The notes beneath the pieces are model-generated. The model was not told the origin of the DNA and searched no databases. It saw only the letters and a list, made by a program, of their open reading frames with translations. A program made the position numbers and the translations under genes. Shown here piece by piece: positions 1 through 10,551 of a stretch of DNA of 64,000 nt (within the stretch, counting starts at the first letter, position 1; each line of letters opens with the position of its first letter). The DNA is from Rhodococcus sp. BP22 (GTDB taxonomy: Bacteria > Actinomycetota > Actinomycetes > Mycobacteriales > Mycobacteriaceae): the NCBI RefSeq assembly GCF_014281965.1, contig NZ_JACFTB010000010.1:62001-126000 (forward strand), read 5' to 3'.

Positions 1-601
1 GCACGATCAACCGAAAAGGTGCGCCGTGGTCGGAACCGAGCGGCTCACCGTTCATTTCATAGGCGATGAGGATTCCCGACGCCGGGTCGGTTGCAATCGA
101 GAGTGGGAGGGACCGCATGAAGGTGAGGTCGTCCTGATCGGTGTCGGGCAGGATCGCATCGAGATGGTAAGGCCCGTGGTCGGCACCCTGGGCAAGAATT
201 TCGACGCCCCGCGCCGATGGCTCGACCTTCGCCAATATCTCGTGAAGGAGCGCGCCAGTCCATCGTGCGGTGGAGACGGCGTAGTCACCCCATGGTTCAC
301 CGGTCGGTAGCGGCCTCATGTCCAGGCGGCCATTGCCTGCACATTCCAGAGTGACTGTGTGTTCGTGTGCCGGCATCGCGCGTAGATCGTCAAGGGTCAG
401 GACGGTCGGATGGCCCACCGCGCCACCGATTTCCACAGTGCCGTCGTGAACGGGCAACGCGAAATTGCTTCGTACGTAGTGGAACTCGGCGGGAGTGATC
501 TTGTCATTGAGCGCCGCTGGCGGCGCCTCGGCACTGTAGGGCGCGGGGTTGATCATCACCAACGCGGCGCGCGCCGCCTCGAGATCATGGGCTTCGGTCA
601 T
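1..601 (-). CDS. Molybdopterin-dependent oxidoreductase, sulfite-oxidase family (partial)
   Basis: The reading frame starts at ATG 601 and runs off the left edge, so only the first 200 residues are present. A good ribosome site (AAGGAGA) lies 7 bases upstream. The protein carries the hallmark of the sulfite-oxidase molybdopterin fold: YVRSNF near residue 42, then TLECAGNGR, where Cys87 would be the molybdenum ligand. There is no signal peptide or twin-arginine motif at this start, so the enzyme is probably cytoplasmic. Substrate is unknown; sulfite oxidases and several uncharacterised actinobacterial relatives share these motifs. It is divergent from the kdp locus and separated from it by about 520 bases. 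The family call is firm. The exact reaction cannot be judged without the C-terminal dimerisation domain. Confidence 0.85.
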   Translation of the reverse strand, partial: MTEAHDLEAARAALVMINPAPYSAEAPPAALNDKITPAEFHYVRSNFALPVHDGTVEIGGAVGHPTVLTLDDLRAMPAHEHTVTLECAGNGRLDMRPLPTGEPWGDYAVSTARWTGALLHEILAKVEPSARGVEILAQGADHGPYHLDAILPDTDQDDLTFMRSLPLSIATDPASGILIAYEMNGEPLGSDHGAPFRLIV

Positions 602-1123
602 GGCTCGGTCTCCTTGTGCGGTTCGAACGCGCGATCGTCTGCTCTATCGGCTGACCCTGGCCCAAGTGAACCGCGCGCTACACGGCCCGGACGGCAGTCG
701 GAGAGTTGCGTGCGCTCTTGTCGGCGCCGCGCACGCCGCAACCGCCGAGGGGCACCGTCGTGTAGGACGGGCATCACAACCTCCCAGGGCACGCACTCGG
801 TCCGACTGGATGGCGCGCGGATCGCGTCACCCGAAGGGACTACAGGGACTCTCCCACAATGTCCCATGTCAGAAACCTACGATCGGCCTTTTCAGCAGGT
901 CAGGTGATCGTGTGGGCGTGGTACCGCTAGCGAGCTACGACACAGAACCGCGTGAGCTCGTCACTTTCGCGTCATGACTGTCGGTGGAGGCATAAAGGAA
1001 CCGTAAGGATCTTCGGCGGGGTGGTTTTGTCGGCGTAGACATATCCATGAACGTCGGGCGATGTGCCCGTCGACCAGCGCGTATAAGCGTTGACCCCACT
1101 ATGTCGAAGAGGCATGAACATCC
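602..1123. other. Non-coding gap upstream of kdp
   Basis: This 522-base stretch separates the divergent oxidoreductase and kdp genes. The open frames in it encode Arg/Pro/Ser-rich sequence with no recognisable fold and look like GC-rich chance frames. It must hold the promoters for both sides, and KdpE would be expected to bind here. I could not identify a convincing KdpE site, a c-di-AMP riboswitch or a clear -35/-10 pair by eye. Confidence 0.4.
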
Positions 1124-1231
1124 ATGGCTGATCTGGGCTATCTCGCCGTCACCGCCGTGGGATTCGGTGTATGTGCACTGATCCTGCGGTTGTTGGCGAA
1201 CACTGCAACCTCGAAGGTGAAGACGAAGTGA
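1124..1231 (+). CDS. 35-aa membrane mini-protein upstream of kdpF
   Basis: The ORF starts at ATG 1124 and encodes 35 residues beginning MADLGYLAVTAVGFGV. It has one hydrophobic stretch (about residues 4-25) and a basic C-terminal tail (TSKVKTK). Its stop codon overlaps the GTG start of kdpF (GTGA), so the two are translationally coupled and it is very likely the first cistron of the kdp operon. It resembles KdpF in size and topology but is a separate protein. A role as a second small subunit stabilising KdpA is inference from position only. Confidence 0.6.
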   Translation: MADLGYLAVTAVGFGVCALILRLLANTATSKVKTK

Positions 1232-1326
1232 CCACCGACGGAATCATCAGCATCGTCCTGGTGGTCATCGCTGCTCTGACGGCGATCTACCTATTCGTCG
1301 CACTACTCGATCCAGAGAGGTTCTGA
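1228..1326 (+). CDS. kdpF: KdpF, small subunit of the K+-transporting ATPase
   Basis: This 32-residue single-span protein starts at GTG 1228 and ends in the typical KdpF tail LFVALLDPERF. KdpF is a lipid-like stabiliser of the KdpFABC potassium pump in the cytoplasmic membrane. It overlaps the preceding mini-ORF by 4 bases and lies 4 bases before kdpA. The size, the hydrophobic helix and the position directly before kdpA make the call firm. Confidence 0.9.
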   Translation: MTTDGIISIVLVVIAALTAIYLFVALLDPERF

Positions 1327-1330
1327 TCAT

Positions 1331-3112
1331 ATGAATGCCGCTCTGGCTGCCGGACTTCAGATTGCCTTCGTCGTGGCTGTTCTGGCTATTGCCTATGTTC
1401 CACTCGGCGACTACATGGCGAAGATTTTCGCCACCGAACACGATACCGACGAGGAAGGTGCCGGCTCCGGCCACGCCGCAGGAGGTCGCACCGCGACTCT
1501 CCAGCGGACCCGCGGCGGCACGACCACGGCCTGGGCCGACCTCCGGGTCGAATCGTGGATCTACCGGATCTGCCGAATCGATCCCCGCTCACAGCAGACC
1601 TGGGTGGGCTACTCGCTGTCGCTGCTCGGTTTCTCTGCTGCGAGCGTCGTCTTTCTCTATACGCTGCAACGTATTCAGGGAGTGCTGCCGCTGAACGGCG
1701 GTTTGTCTGGAGTGAGCCCGTCGGTCGCATTCAACACCGCTGTCTCGTTCACCACGAACACCAACTGGCAGTCGTATACCCCCGAAACGACGCTGTCGAA
1801 CCTGACCCAGCCGATGGGCCTGGCTGTACAGAACTTCGTTTCTGCCGCGGTCGGCATTTCCGTCGCCATCGCCGTCATTCGCGGATTCGTACGAGTTCGC
1901 ACCGGTGGGGAGATCGGCAACTTCTGGGTCGATCTCGTTCGCGCTTCGCTTCGTATCCTGCTTCCACTGTCGTTCATCATTGCCCTGATCCTGTTGACGC
2001 AAGGCGCTATTCAATCCTTCAGCTCGGGATTCGCCTCGACCGGTCTCGACGGTGTGACAGTGAGCAATGCGTTGGCACCGGTTGCTTCACAGGAAGCGAT
2101 CAAGGAACTCGGAACCAACGGTGGCGGAATCATGGCGGCCAACGCCGCGCACCCGTTCGAAAACCCGTCTCCCTTCTCCAACGTTGTCGAAATCATTGCG
2201 ATCCTTCTCATCCCGGTCGCATTGACGCGCACCTTCGGAACGATGGTCGGCGATCGCAAGCAGGGTCTGACGCTGCTCGCAGTCATGGCTGCACTGTTCG
2301 CAACAATGCTCACCGTCATTGCGCTCGCTGAATCCGGTGCTCGCGGCGTTGCCGCTCAGGCCGCGGGTTCGATGATGGAGGGTAAGGAAGTTCGCTTCGG
2401 AATTCCCGGATCGACCCTGTTCGCGGTAGCGACTACCGGAACATCCACGGGTGCAGTCAACTCCGCGCACGACAGTATGTCTCCGCTCGGTGGTGGCGCC
2501 GCCATCCTGAATATGTTGTTCGGTGAGATCGCGCCCGGTGGCGTGGGTACCGGCCTGTACGGCCTGCTCGTGTTGGCGATCATCGCAGTGTTCGTCGGCG
2601 GACTTCTCGTCGGCCGCACCCCCGAGTTCCTCGGCAAGAAGATCGGTCAGCGTCAGATCACACTCGCTGCCTTGTCCGTTCTGGTCATGCCGGCCCTGGT
2701 GTTGGTGGGAACGTCCATCTCGGTGATTCTCTCGTCCACCACTGGCTACCAAGGCAATTCGGGCGACCCAGGAACCCCGAGCTCGATCCACGGGTTCAGC
2801 GAAGTGCTCTACGCCTACACCTCTGCCTCCAACAACAACGGCAGCGCATTCGGTGGCCTGACGGTGACCAGTGACTGGTTCCAGACTTCACTCGGCCTTG
2901 CCATGTTGCTCGGGCGATTCCTGCCGATCATCTTCGTTCTGGCGCTCGCCGGATCACTGGCTACATCGAAGCGAACCGCACCGAATACCGGCACGCTGCC
3001 GACCAACGGCCCGCTCTTCGGTGGACTGTTGCTCGGAACTGCCGTACTCGTTGCGGCACTTACCTTCTTCCCGGCCCTCGCTCTGGGCCCGATCGCAGAG
3101 GCATTGCAATGA
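1331..3112 (+). CDS. kdpA: KdpA, potassium-binding channel subunit
   Basis: KdpA is the membrane subunit through which K+ passes in the high-affinity Kdp pump. The protein has 593 residues and many membrane helices. All four pore-loop signatures are visible: [53 protein letters not shown] region and [12 protein letters not shown]. It is about 35 residues longer than E. coli KdpA (557). The extra length sits in the first cytoplasmic loop (about residues 38-75) as a Gly/Thr/acidic segment. The gene ends inside the start of kdpB (ATGA overlap), so the two subunits are coupled. Expression should be controlled by the downstream KdpDE pair. Confidence 0.97.
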   Translation: MNAALAAGLQIAFVVAVLAIAYVPLGDYMAKIFATEHDTDEEGAGSGHAAGGRTATLQRTRGGTTTAWADLRVESWIYRICRIDPRSQQTWVGYSLSLLGFSAASVVFLYTLQRIQGVLPLNGGLSGVSPSVAFNTAVSFTTNTNWQSYTPETTLSNLTQPMGLAVQNFVSAAVGISVAIAVIRGFVRVRTGGEIGNFWVDLVRASLRILLPLSFIIALILLTQGAIQSFSSGFASTGLDGVTVSNALAPVASQEAIKELGTNGGGIMAANAAHPFENPSPFSNVVEIIAILLIPVALTRTFGTMVGDRKQGLTLLAVMAALFATMLTVIALAESGARGVAAQAAGSMMEGKEVRFGIPGSTLFAVATTGTSTGAVNSAHDSMSPLGGGAAILNMLFGEIAPGGVGTGLYGLLVLAIIAVFVGGLLVGRTPEFLGKKIGQRQITLAALSVLVMPALVLVGTSISVILSSTTGYQGNSGDPGTPSSIHGFSEVLYAYTSASNNNGSAFGGLTVTSDWFQTSLGLAMLLGRFLPIIFVLALAGSLATSKRTAPNTGTLPTNGPLFGGLLLGTAVLVAALTFFPALALGPIAEALQ

Positions 3113-5205
3113 CCGTCACATCATCTCGACTGATAGACAACGAAGCCGACGTCGTCGACTCGCCGACACCGGTGAAGGCCGGTTACTTCAGCCCACGGCA
3201 GATGTGGACCTCGCTCCCCGCAGCCTTCGGCAAGCTCGACCCACGACACCTTGCCCGCAACCCGGTCATGTTCGTGGTACTCATCGGGTCGGTCATCACT
3301 ACCGTTCTCGCAGTGAGCAACCCGTCGGTGTTCTCCTGGCTCGTCACAGCCTGGCTCTGGTTCACGCTGCTGTTCGCGAACCTGGCCGAATCCGTTGCGG
3401 AGGGTAGAGGTAAAGCACAGGCCGCGAGCCTGCGTGCCGTCAAACGCGACACCATCGCGCGCCGACGCACGTCTTCGGGAGCTATCGAAGAAGTACCGGG
3501 CACCGAATTGCGGATCGGCGACGAGGTCGTCGTCTCCGCCGGCGAGATAATCCCCGGCGACGGTGACGTCATCGAAGGCATTGCCACCGTTGACGAATCG
3601 GCGATCACCGGCGAATCCGCGCCGGTTGTGCGCGAATCGGGCGGCGACCGCTGCGCAGTGACCGGCGGAACCGGTGTGCTGTCCGACGAAATCGTCGTAA
3701 AAATCACCTCTGCTCAAGGTGAGTCGTTCGTCGACCGCATGATCGCACTCGTGGAGGGCGCATCGCGCCAGAAGACGCCGAATGAGATCGCGCTCAACAT
3801 CCTGCTCGCCTCACTCACGATCATCTTTCTCCTTGCGGTAGTCGCAATCGGTCCGATGGGCGCCTACGGCGGTGAAGCACAGGATCCGATCAAGCTGATC
3901 GCCCTGCTGGTGTGCCTCATCCCCACGACCATCGGCGCGTTGCTGTCCGCTATCGGCATCGCCGGTATGGACCGCCTCGTGCAGCGCAACGTGCTGGCGA
4001 TGTCCGGGCGCGCTGTCGAAGCCGCAGGCGATATCGACACACTGCTGATGGACAAGACCGGAACGATCACCTACGGCAACCGTCGCGCCACCGGGTTGCA
4101 CCCAGCTCCCGGCGTCACAGCCGGAGAACTCGCAGCTGCTGCTCGGCTGTCGTCACTGGCCGACGGCACACCGGAGGGACGCAGCATCGTCGATCTCTGC
4201 ACCCGCGACTACTCGTTGCCTGCGCAGGCCACCGATAGTGAAAAGACCGGCGAGTTCGTGGCGTTCACTGCACAGACGCGGATGAGCGGTATCGATCTCG
4301 ACGGCGTCCAGGTCCGGAAAGGCGCAACCGATTCGGTCTTGGAGTGGGTTCGCGCCAACGGCGGACCGCTGATCAACCCGGAGGTCGACGAGACGACACA
4401 CACCATCGCGTCGATGGGTGCAACTCCGCTCGTCGTCGCATCCGGCCCGATCGGTGGGCCGGTACGTGCTCTGGGCGTCATCGAACTCTCCGACGTCGTG
4501 AAGCCGCATATCGCCGAACGGTTTGCACAGCTGCGTGCCATGGGCATCAGGACCGTCATGGTCACCGGTGACAATCCGTTGACAGCCAAAGCAATTGCCG
4601 ACGAAGCAGGTGTGGACGACTTCCTCGCCGAAGCGACACCCGAGGACAAACTCGCCCTCATCCGCAAGGAGCAAGAAGGCGGACGGCTCGTCGCCATGAC
4701 AGGTGACGGCACCAATGACGCACCCGCACTTGCCCAGGCGGACGTCGGCGTAGCGATGAACACCGGTACGTCTGCGGCCAAAGAGGCAGGCAACATGGTC
4801 GATCTCGATTCCGACCCGACCAAGTTGATCGAGGTCGTCGAGATCGGCAAGCAGTTGCTGATCACCCGCGGTGCCTTGACTACGTTCTCCCTGGCCAACG
4901 ATCTGGCGAAGTACTTCGCCATTCTGCCGGCCATGTTCAGCGTCGTGTACCCGCAGCTGGGTGCACTCAACATCATGGGTCTCGCGACTCCGGAGTCCGC
5001 GATCCTGTCGGCGGTCATCTTCAATGCACTGGTGATCATCGGGCTCATACCTCTGGCACTCAAAGGTGTTCGCTATGTTCCGTCGAGTGCGTCGAAGTTG
5101 CTCAGGCGCAACCTCCTGCTCTACGGAGTGGGCGGTGTCATTACGCCGTTCGTCGGTATTTGGCTCATCGACCTCGTTGTTCGATTCATCCCAGGGATAG
5201 GCTGA
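3109..5205 (+). CDS. kdpB: KdpB, P-type ATPase catalytic subunit
   Basis: KdpB hydrolyses ATP to drive potassium uptake by the KdpFABC complex. The 698-residue protein has the normal KdpB length and all P-type landmarks: TGES at residues 167-170 (actuator domain), the phosphorylated Asp315 in DKTGTIT, and the hinge TGDGTNDAP starting at T531. Membrane helices flank these domains. It overlaps kdpA by 4 bases, and kdpC follows after a single base. Nothing is missing, so the pump should be functional. Confidence 0.97.
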   Translation: MTVTSSRLIDNEADVVDSPTPVKAGYFSPRQMWTSLPAAFGKLDPRHLARNPVMFVVLIGSVITTVLAVSNPSVFSWLVTAWLWFTLLFANLAESVAEGRGKAQAASLRAVKRDTIARRRTSSGAIEEVPGTELRIGDEVVVSAGEIIPGDGDVIEGIATVDESAITGESAPVVRESGGDRCAVTGGTGVLSDEIVVKITSAQGESFVDRMIALVEGASRQKTPNEIALNILLASLTIIFLLAVVAIGPMGAYGGEAQDPIKLIALLVCLIPTTIGALLSAIGIAGMDRLVQRNVLAMSGRAVEAAGDIDTLLMDKTGTITYGNRRATGLHPAPGVTAGELAAAARLSSLADGTPEGRSIVDLCTRDYSLPAQATDSEKTGEFVAFTAQTRMSGIDLDGVQVRKGATDSVLEWVRANGGPLINPEVDETTHTIASMGATPLVVASGPIGGPVRALGVIELSDVVKPHIAERFAQLRAMGIRTVMVTGDNPLTAKAIADEAGVDDFLAEATPEDKLALIRKEQEGGRLVAMTGDGTNDAPALAQADVGVAMNTGTSAAKEAGNMVDLDSDPTKLIEVVEIGKQLLITRGALTTFSLANDLAKYFAILPAMFSVVYPQLGALNIMGLATPESAILSAVIFNALVIIGLIPLALKGVRYVPSSASKLLRRNLLLYGVGGVITPFVGIWLIDLVVRFIPGIG

Positions 5206-5206
5206 C

Positions 5207-5845
5207 ATGCGGTTCGTACAGAGGTTTTTCGGGCAGATCGCGGCAGGATTGTCGGTTCTGTTGGTATTGACGGTCATCTTGGGTATCGGTTACCCGGCGG
5301 CAGTCTGGGCAGTGAGCCGTATCGGCTCGAACTCTGCCGAGGGCTCGCCGTTGACCGACGCCAACGGTTGCGTCGTAGGTAGCAGCCTCGTCGGTGTCGA
5401 CTCACAGGTCGACCCAGGGCAACCGGACCCCTTCTTCCATGCTCGCGTCACCGGGTCGGTATCGGATGAGGATGCTTTCGCTACGGGTGACCCGGCAGCA
5501 GGACTGCCGACCAACCAGGGACCGAGCAGTGAGGCTCTGGCGGCATTCGTCGAGGAGCGTCGCGAGGTGATCGCCGAACGCGAGAACGTCGACCACGCTG
5601 CTGTTCCGGTCGACGCGTTGACCGGCTCGGGATCGGGCATCGACCCCGACATCAGTCCGGCGTACGCGCAGATTCAGATCGAACGAGTCGCGACGGTCAA
5701 CGGAATGAGTAAGGACACTGTCGCCTCGTTGGTAGCCGACCACACCGACGGACGTCAGTTCGGGTTCCTCGGCAGTGAGACAGTGAACGTGGCCGAGCTC
5801 AACCTTGCGCTCGGTTTGACCGCGCCGGGCTGCGGCACACGCTAA
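5207..5845 (+). CDS. kdpC: KdpC, K+-transporting ATPase subunit C
   Basis: KdpC is the single-span accessory subunit that assists K+ and nucleotide binding in the Kdp pump. The 212-residue protein has an N-terminal membrane helix (about residues 8-32) followed by an extracytoplasmic domain with the family features GSSLVG, FHARVTGS and the conserved ISPAYAQIQIERVA segment. ATG 5207 follows the kdpB stop by one base, and a 34-base gap separates it from kdpD. Confidence 0.95.
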   Translation: MRFVQRFFGQIAAGLSVLLVLTVILGIGYPAAVWAVSRIGSNSAEGSPLTDANGCVVGSSLVGVDSQVDPGQPDPFFHARVTGSVSDEDAFATGDPAAGLPTNQGPSSEALAAFVEERREVIAERENVDHAAVPVDALTGSGSGIDPDISPAYAQIQIERVATVNGMSKDTVASLVADHTDGRQFGFLGSETVNVAELNLALGLTAPGCGTR

Positions 5846-5879
5846 GCACCGAGCGGACAAATGCGGTAGGACGAGGAGT

Positions 5880-8421
5880 ATGAGCAACACGGCAGGCAGG
5901 CGCGGTTCTGTTGGACCCGACCGCGGTGATCTGCGGATCTACCTCGGTGCGGCACCGGGCGTCGGGAAAACCTTCGCGATGCTCGGTGAAGCGCACCGCA
6001 GGCAGGAACGTGGCTGTGATGTGGTCGCGGGCGTGGTGGAAACCCACGGCCGCGTCCGCACTGCCGAGTTGCTCGAGGGGATCGAGCAGATCCCTCTCCG
6101 TTCGATCCAGTACCGGGGATCGACGGCACACGAACTCGACGTGGCCGCGATCATCGAACGAAACCCGAGCCTGGTACTCGTCGACGAGCTCGCCCACACG
6201 AACACGCCGGGGAGCACGCACGAGAAGCGTTGGCAGGACGTCGAGGAGCTTCTCGACGCCGGCATCGACGTCGTGTCGACGCTGAACGTGCAGCACCTGG
6301 AAAGCCTCAACGATGTGGTCGAGCAGATCACCGGGGTACCGCAGCGCGAAACCGTCCCGGACTCGGTGGTCCGCGGTGCGGAGCAGATAGAACTGGTCGA
6401 CGTCGCACCGGAGGCGTTGCGGCGCAGGCTGTCCCACGGCAATATCTATGCTGCAGCGAAGGTCGATGCAGCGTTGAGCAACTACTTCCGTCAAGGAAAT
6501 TTGACCGCGCTGCGTGAGCTGTCCCTGTTGTGGATAGCCGATCAGGTCGACGCGGCGTTGACGAAATACCGCAGCTCACACGACATCACCGACACGTGGG
6601 AGACGCGGGAACGTGTCGTCGTCTCGGTCACCGGCGGGCCGGAATCGGAAACCCTGCTCCGTAGGGCCAGCCGTATCGCCTCGAAGTCGAGTGCGGAACT
6701 GATGGTGCTGCACGTCATCCGTGGTGACGGTATGGCAGGTGTTTCCGCGCCACAGATGGGTAAGGTGCGCAAGCTCGCGGCCAGCCTCGGCGCCAGCATG
6801 CACAGCGTCGTCGGCGACGATGTGCCCTCCACGCTGCTCGAGTTCGCGCGGAGTGCGAACGCCACCCAGTTGGTCATCGGAACCTCGAGGCGGTCCCGCT
6901 GGGCCCGCATCATGGATGCGGGCATCGGTGCGACTGTTATTCAGCACTCGGGAAAGATCGACGTGCACATGGTCACTCACGCCGAAATCAGCCGTGGTTG
7001 GCGAATCAAGCGACTGGTACCGACGCAGCGTCGCATCCTGTCCTGGGCCGCTGCGGTCGTCGTCCCCTTCCTCTCGGCGCTGGCGATGCTGCTCGTGGAT
7101 CCGTACCTCGACCTCGGCGGCGAGAGCGCTCTGTTCTTCATGGTCGTACTCGGAGTGGCGCTCCTCGGTGGTGTTGCGCCCGCAGCGTTGTCGGCGCTGA
7201 TTGCAGGCTTGCTACTCAACTACTTCTTCGCGGACCCGCGACACAGCTTCACCATTGCCGAACCCGACAACTTCGTCACCACGATAGTGCTGCTCATCAT
7301 GGCAGTCGCCGTGGCATTTCTCGTCGACTCCGCAGCCCGTCGAACAGTTCAGGCGCGCAGAGCATCTCAGGAAGCAGAGCTGCTGACCCTGTTCGCCGGA
7401 ACCGTTCTGCGCGGTGGCGACATCAGGACGCTGCTCGAGCGGGTCCGTGAAACGTACTCACAACGTGCGGTTTCGATCATCAGAGCAGAGGGCAGCGTCG
7501 TCGAATCCGTCGGAGAGAACCCGCCGGCCGAGCCCGACGACGCCGACACGGCAATCGAGACCGCCGACGGTACCTTCACTCTTCTTCTGTCCGGATCGAA
7601 GACCGGCGCACATGACCGTCGTGTACTCAGCGCCGTCGCCAATCAAGCGATGGGGTTGATCAGACAATCCGAACTGGCACTCCAAGCGAGTAAAGCCGCC
7701 GGTCTCGCCGAAGCGGATCGCCTTCGGCGCGCTCTGCTTTCGGCCGTCAGCCATGACCTCCGGACACCCCTTGCTGCAGTCAAGGCGTCCGTGTCCAGCC
7801 TGCGCAGCACCGACGTCGAATTCTCACCGGAAGACACCGCCGAACTTCTCACTACCATCGAAGAATCGACCGACCAGCTGACCGGACTGGTAGGGAACCT
7901 ACTCGATTCGTCGAGACTGGCTGCTGGGGTGATCACACCGAGTTCGACGGTGGTCTATGTCGAGGATGCGGTGTCCGCTGCCCTCGCCAGTTCAGCCGCC
8001 GCCGCCGGCAGCCGCGAGCGGGTGATCGTGGACGTCGATGATGTGGCGGTTGCTGCAGATGCGGGGTTGCTCGAGCGGGTATTGGCCAATCTGATCGACA
8101 ACGCACTGCGTCACGCCCCCGGAACACCGGTGCGGGTGGGCGCAACGTATGCGGGGAGTCGAGCACTGATCACTGTGTCCGACAGCGGACCTGGAATCGC
8201 GAGAGGTACCGAAGAGGCAGTCTTCGAAGCGTTCCAGCGGCTGGGGGACAGTGACAACACCACAGGCGTCGGTCTGGGCCTGTCGGTTGTTCGTGGATTC
8301 GTCGAGGCAATGAAAGGAGCGGTCACCATCTCCGAGACCGCCGGTGGGGGAGTAACGATGACCGTAGAGTTGGCGTCAGCGGCATCGCTGACCAATAATG
8401 CTGTGGCCCATGATATTACCG
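5880..8421 (+). CDS. kdpD: KdpD, potassium/turgor sensor histidine kinase
   Basis: KdpD senses potassium limitation and phosphorylates KdpE. The frame runs 5880-8441 (853 residues); the end coordinate given here stops before the kdpE start chosen below, and the true stop is TGA 8439-8441. Domains in order: the KdpD sensor with Walker A GAAPGVGKT (residues 23-31) and the DELAHTN motif, a universal-stress-protein-like domain (about 235-360), four membrane helices (about 385-490), a GAF-like region, the HisKA box SHDLRTPLA with phospho-acceptor His625, and a HATPase domain (NLIDNALRHAP, SDSGPGIA, GVGLGLSVV). Start ATG 5880 follows GACGAGGAGT, a good ribosome site. Confidence 0.95.
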
Positions 8422-9132
8422 ATGCAGCGTCCCGTGGATGAGGTCGGCGGTAGGACACGGGTTCTCGTCGTCGACGACGAACCGCAGATCGTGCGGGCGC
8501 TGCGCATCAATCTCTCGGCGCGAGGGTACGACGTCGTGACCGCTGACACCGGGACGGGAGCTCTGCGCGCGATTGCCTCCGAGCGCCCGGACGTGGTGGT
8601 GCTCGACCTCGGGCTACCGGGACTCGGCGGGCTCGAAGTCCTCGCCGGGTTGAGAGGGTGGAGCGATGTCCCGGTGATCGTGTTGTCCGCACGGACCGAC
8701 AGCAGCGACAAGATCGAGGCGCTCGATGCAGGGGCGGACGACTACGTCACCAAACCGTTCGGGATGGACGAGTTCCTGGCCCGGTTACGGGTTGCGGTGC
8801 GTAGGAGAGTTGCCGCCAGTGGACGAGTGGACCCGATCGTCACGACCTCGACGTTCACCGTGAACCTGGCGTCGAAAACCGTTACCCGGGACGGGCAGCG
8901 AGTACACCTCACCCGGACCGAGTGGGGTGTACTCGAAATGCTTGCTCGCAACAACGGAAAGCTCGTCGGGCAGAAAGAGCTGCTCAGAACGGTATGGGGT
9001 CCGGGTCATGATCACGGATCCAACTATCTTCGGATCTACATGTCCCAACTGCGGCGCAAGCTGGAGGCCGATCCCGCGCAGCCACGCCATCTGATCACCG
9101 AAACGGGAATGGGGTACCGGCTCGTCGAATGA
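8422..9132 (+). CDS. kdpE: KdpE, response regulator of the kdp operon
   Basis: KdpE is an OmpR-type regulator that activates kdpFABC when phosphorylated by KdpD. The receiver domain begins at RVLVVDDEPQIVRAL, with the phospho-acceptor Asp62 in VVVLDLGLPG (numbered from this start) and the conserved Lys in DDYVTKPF. A winged-helix DNA-binding domain follows (LTRTEWGVLEMLARNNGKLV, then SNYLRIYMSQLRRKLE). The frame is open from ATG 8398. ATG 8422 and GTG 8434 are also possible, none has a clear ribosome site, and all overlap the end of kdpD. I chose 8422 because it leaves the shortest extra N-terminus with an ATG. Confidence 0.92.
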   Translation: MQRPVDEVGGRTRVLVVDDEPQIVRALRINLSARGYDVVTADTGTGALRAIASERPDVVVLDLGLPGLGGLEVLAGLRGWSDVPVIVLSARTDSSDKIEALDAGADDYVTKPFGMDEFLARLRVAVRRRVAASGRVDPIVTTSTFTVNLASKTVTRDGQRVHLTRTEWGVLEMLARNNGKLVGQKELLRTVWGPGHDHGSNYLRIYMSQLRRKLEADPAQPRHLITETGMGYRLVE

Positions 9133-9213
9133 GGTCCATTGCCAACGGCCCGAGATCGACTACTCTTCCCCCGGTTACTGTTACTGAAAGACTCGGATAA
9201 CAAGGGGTGGGCA

Positions 9214-10515
9214 ATGAGCGTCGACAGGGACAGTGGCGGAACGCCGTTCTCGGCGGAAGAATCGCCACAGCCTCGACGGGCAGTTCGGCCCGTTGACGAC
9301 GCGTTTTACATCCCGCCAGCGGGTTTCGAGATGACTGAACCGGGGACGATCCTTCGGACACGTGAAGTGGACGTGGCCCTTTTCGGCCGTATTACCCAGC
9401 AGGTCGACGCCTGGCAATTGCTCTATCGCACCAATGACCTCGACGGTAGGCCACAAGCGAGCGTGACGACGGTACTGCTGCCGTGTGGAAGGAGCGTCGG
9501 CGATTCGCCGCTGCTGTCCTATCAGTGCGCGATCGATGCGGTGTCGGATTCGTGCTTTCCCTCGTACGCGCTGCAAAAGGGTGCGAAAGCGTGGGGCGCG
9601 GTCCCGCAGTTCGAATTCGTATTGATCCTCCATGCGCTCCGCCGAGGGTGGGCAGTCTCGATTCCGGATCATGAAGGTCCGCATGGACATTGGGGATCCC
9701 CCCGCGAGCCGGGGTTCTGCACGCTCGATGCGGTGCGTGCGGCCCTGAGCTTCTCGCCACTTGGACTGAGAAGCGACAGTCCGGTCGGGTTGTGGGGTTA
9801 CTCCGGTGGCGGCCTGGCGTCGTCGTGGGCGGCGGAGATGGCTCCCGAATATGCGCCGGAGATCAATCTGGTCGGAGCAGCCCTCGGATCACCGGTCGGC
9901 GACCCAGCCTCCGCCTTCATCCGGCTCAATGCGACAGTGCACGCCGGCCTACCCACGCTGGTGGTCGCTGGCCTGCGCCGTACCTACCCGGACCTCGACC
10001 GCTTCATACGGCAACATGTCAGTCCCGCCGGTCTCGAGCTGCTCGACTCGGTGAACGAGCTCACCACCGTCTCGGCCGTGAGGAGACTTGCGCGGCACGA
10101 CTTGGACGAGTACATCGACATGCCCCTTGCCGACTTACTTGCCAGCCCCGAACTGCTCGACATTTTTCAAGCCATCCAGCCAGGAAAAACAGCGCCGACC
10201 GTGCCGATGCTCGTCGTTCAGGCGGTGCACGATCAGATCATCGCTGTCGACGACGTCGACGGCCAAGTCGATCGCTACCTCGACCACGGAGCGCACGTCA
10301 CCTACCTTCGCGACCGGCTCAGCGAGCACTTGTCGTTGCATCCGCTCTCGGCTCCGCTGACGCTCGACTGGTTGGAGGATCGATACGCCGGACGGCCGGT
10401 GCCGCCGTCTGGAGTCAGCACTGTCTGGTCGACGGCGTTCTCGCTCCGCGCAGCGTTCGGTCTCCTTGCGCTGCTGTGGTCGGCGGTGTTGGTTCTGTTC
10501 GGTCGACGACTGTGA
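9214..10515 (+). CDS. Lipase-family alpha/beta hydrolase with C-terminal membrane anchor
   Basis: This 433-residue protein belongs to the secretory-lipase (LIP) group common in mycolata. The nucleophile elbow is GYSGGG with Ser197; DHEGPHGHW and a late His (SEHLSLHP) are consistent with the family's other conserved positions. The family normally carries a signal peptide, but none is visible here. Instead the last about 25 residues form a hydrophobic helix ending in FGRRL, which looks like a C-terminal anchor. ATG 9214 was preferred over the upstream ATG 9139 because AAGGGGTGG lies just before it and the upstream segment has no family similarity. Its substrate is unknown. A second, secreted paralogue lies at 33770-34984. 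Confidence 0.8.
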   Translation: MSVDRDSGGTPFSAEESPQPRRAVRPVDDAFYIPPAGFEMTEPGTILRTREVDVALFGRITQQVDAWQLLYRTNDLDGRPQASVTTVLLPCGRSVGDSPLLSYQCAIDAVSDSCFPSYALQKGAKAWGAVPQFEFVLILHALRRGWAVSIPDHEGPHGHWGSPREPGFCTLDAVRAALSFSPLGLRSDSPVGLWGYSGGGLASSWAAEMAPEYAPEINLVGAALGSPVGDPASAFIRLNATVHAGLPTLVVAGLRRTYPDLDRFIRQHVSPAGLELLDSVNELTTVSAVRRLARHDLDEYIDMPLADLLASPELLDIFQAIQPGKTAPTVPMLVVQAVHDQIIAVDDVDGQVDRYLDHGAHVTYLRDRLSEHLSLHPLSAPLTLDWLEDRYAGRPVPPSGVSTVWSTAFSLRAAFGLLALLWSAVLVLFGRRL

Positions 10516-10551
10516 GCCAGTAGCCCGGGTGCCGAGCCGAGGTCTTCCGGT

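Noticed and set aside
598..867. 89-codon minus-strand frame ending in an ATGA overlap with the oxidoreductase start
   Set aside because: The overlap looks operon-like, but the peptide is Arg-rich low-complexity and has no convincing ribosome site; I judged it accidental.
410..977. Open frames of 142-165 codons on the plus strand over the oxidoreductase 5' end and the kdp upstream gap
   Set aside because: They encode Arg/Ser/Pro-rich sequence without any recognisable fold and run antisense to the real oxidoreductase; typical chance frames in GC-rich DNA.
602..1123. Possible c-di-AMP (ydaO-type) riboswitch before kdp
   Set aside because: I looked for the conserved ydaO core because potassium genes are often under it, but could not match it by eye.
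2087..2791. 234-codon antisense frame over kdpA
   Set aside because: Composition mirrors kdpA codon bias on the other strand; no domain seen.
4153..5277. 374-codon antisense frame over kdpB/kdpC
   Set aside because: Shadow of kdpB; rich in Asp/Arg/His with no motifs.
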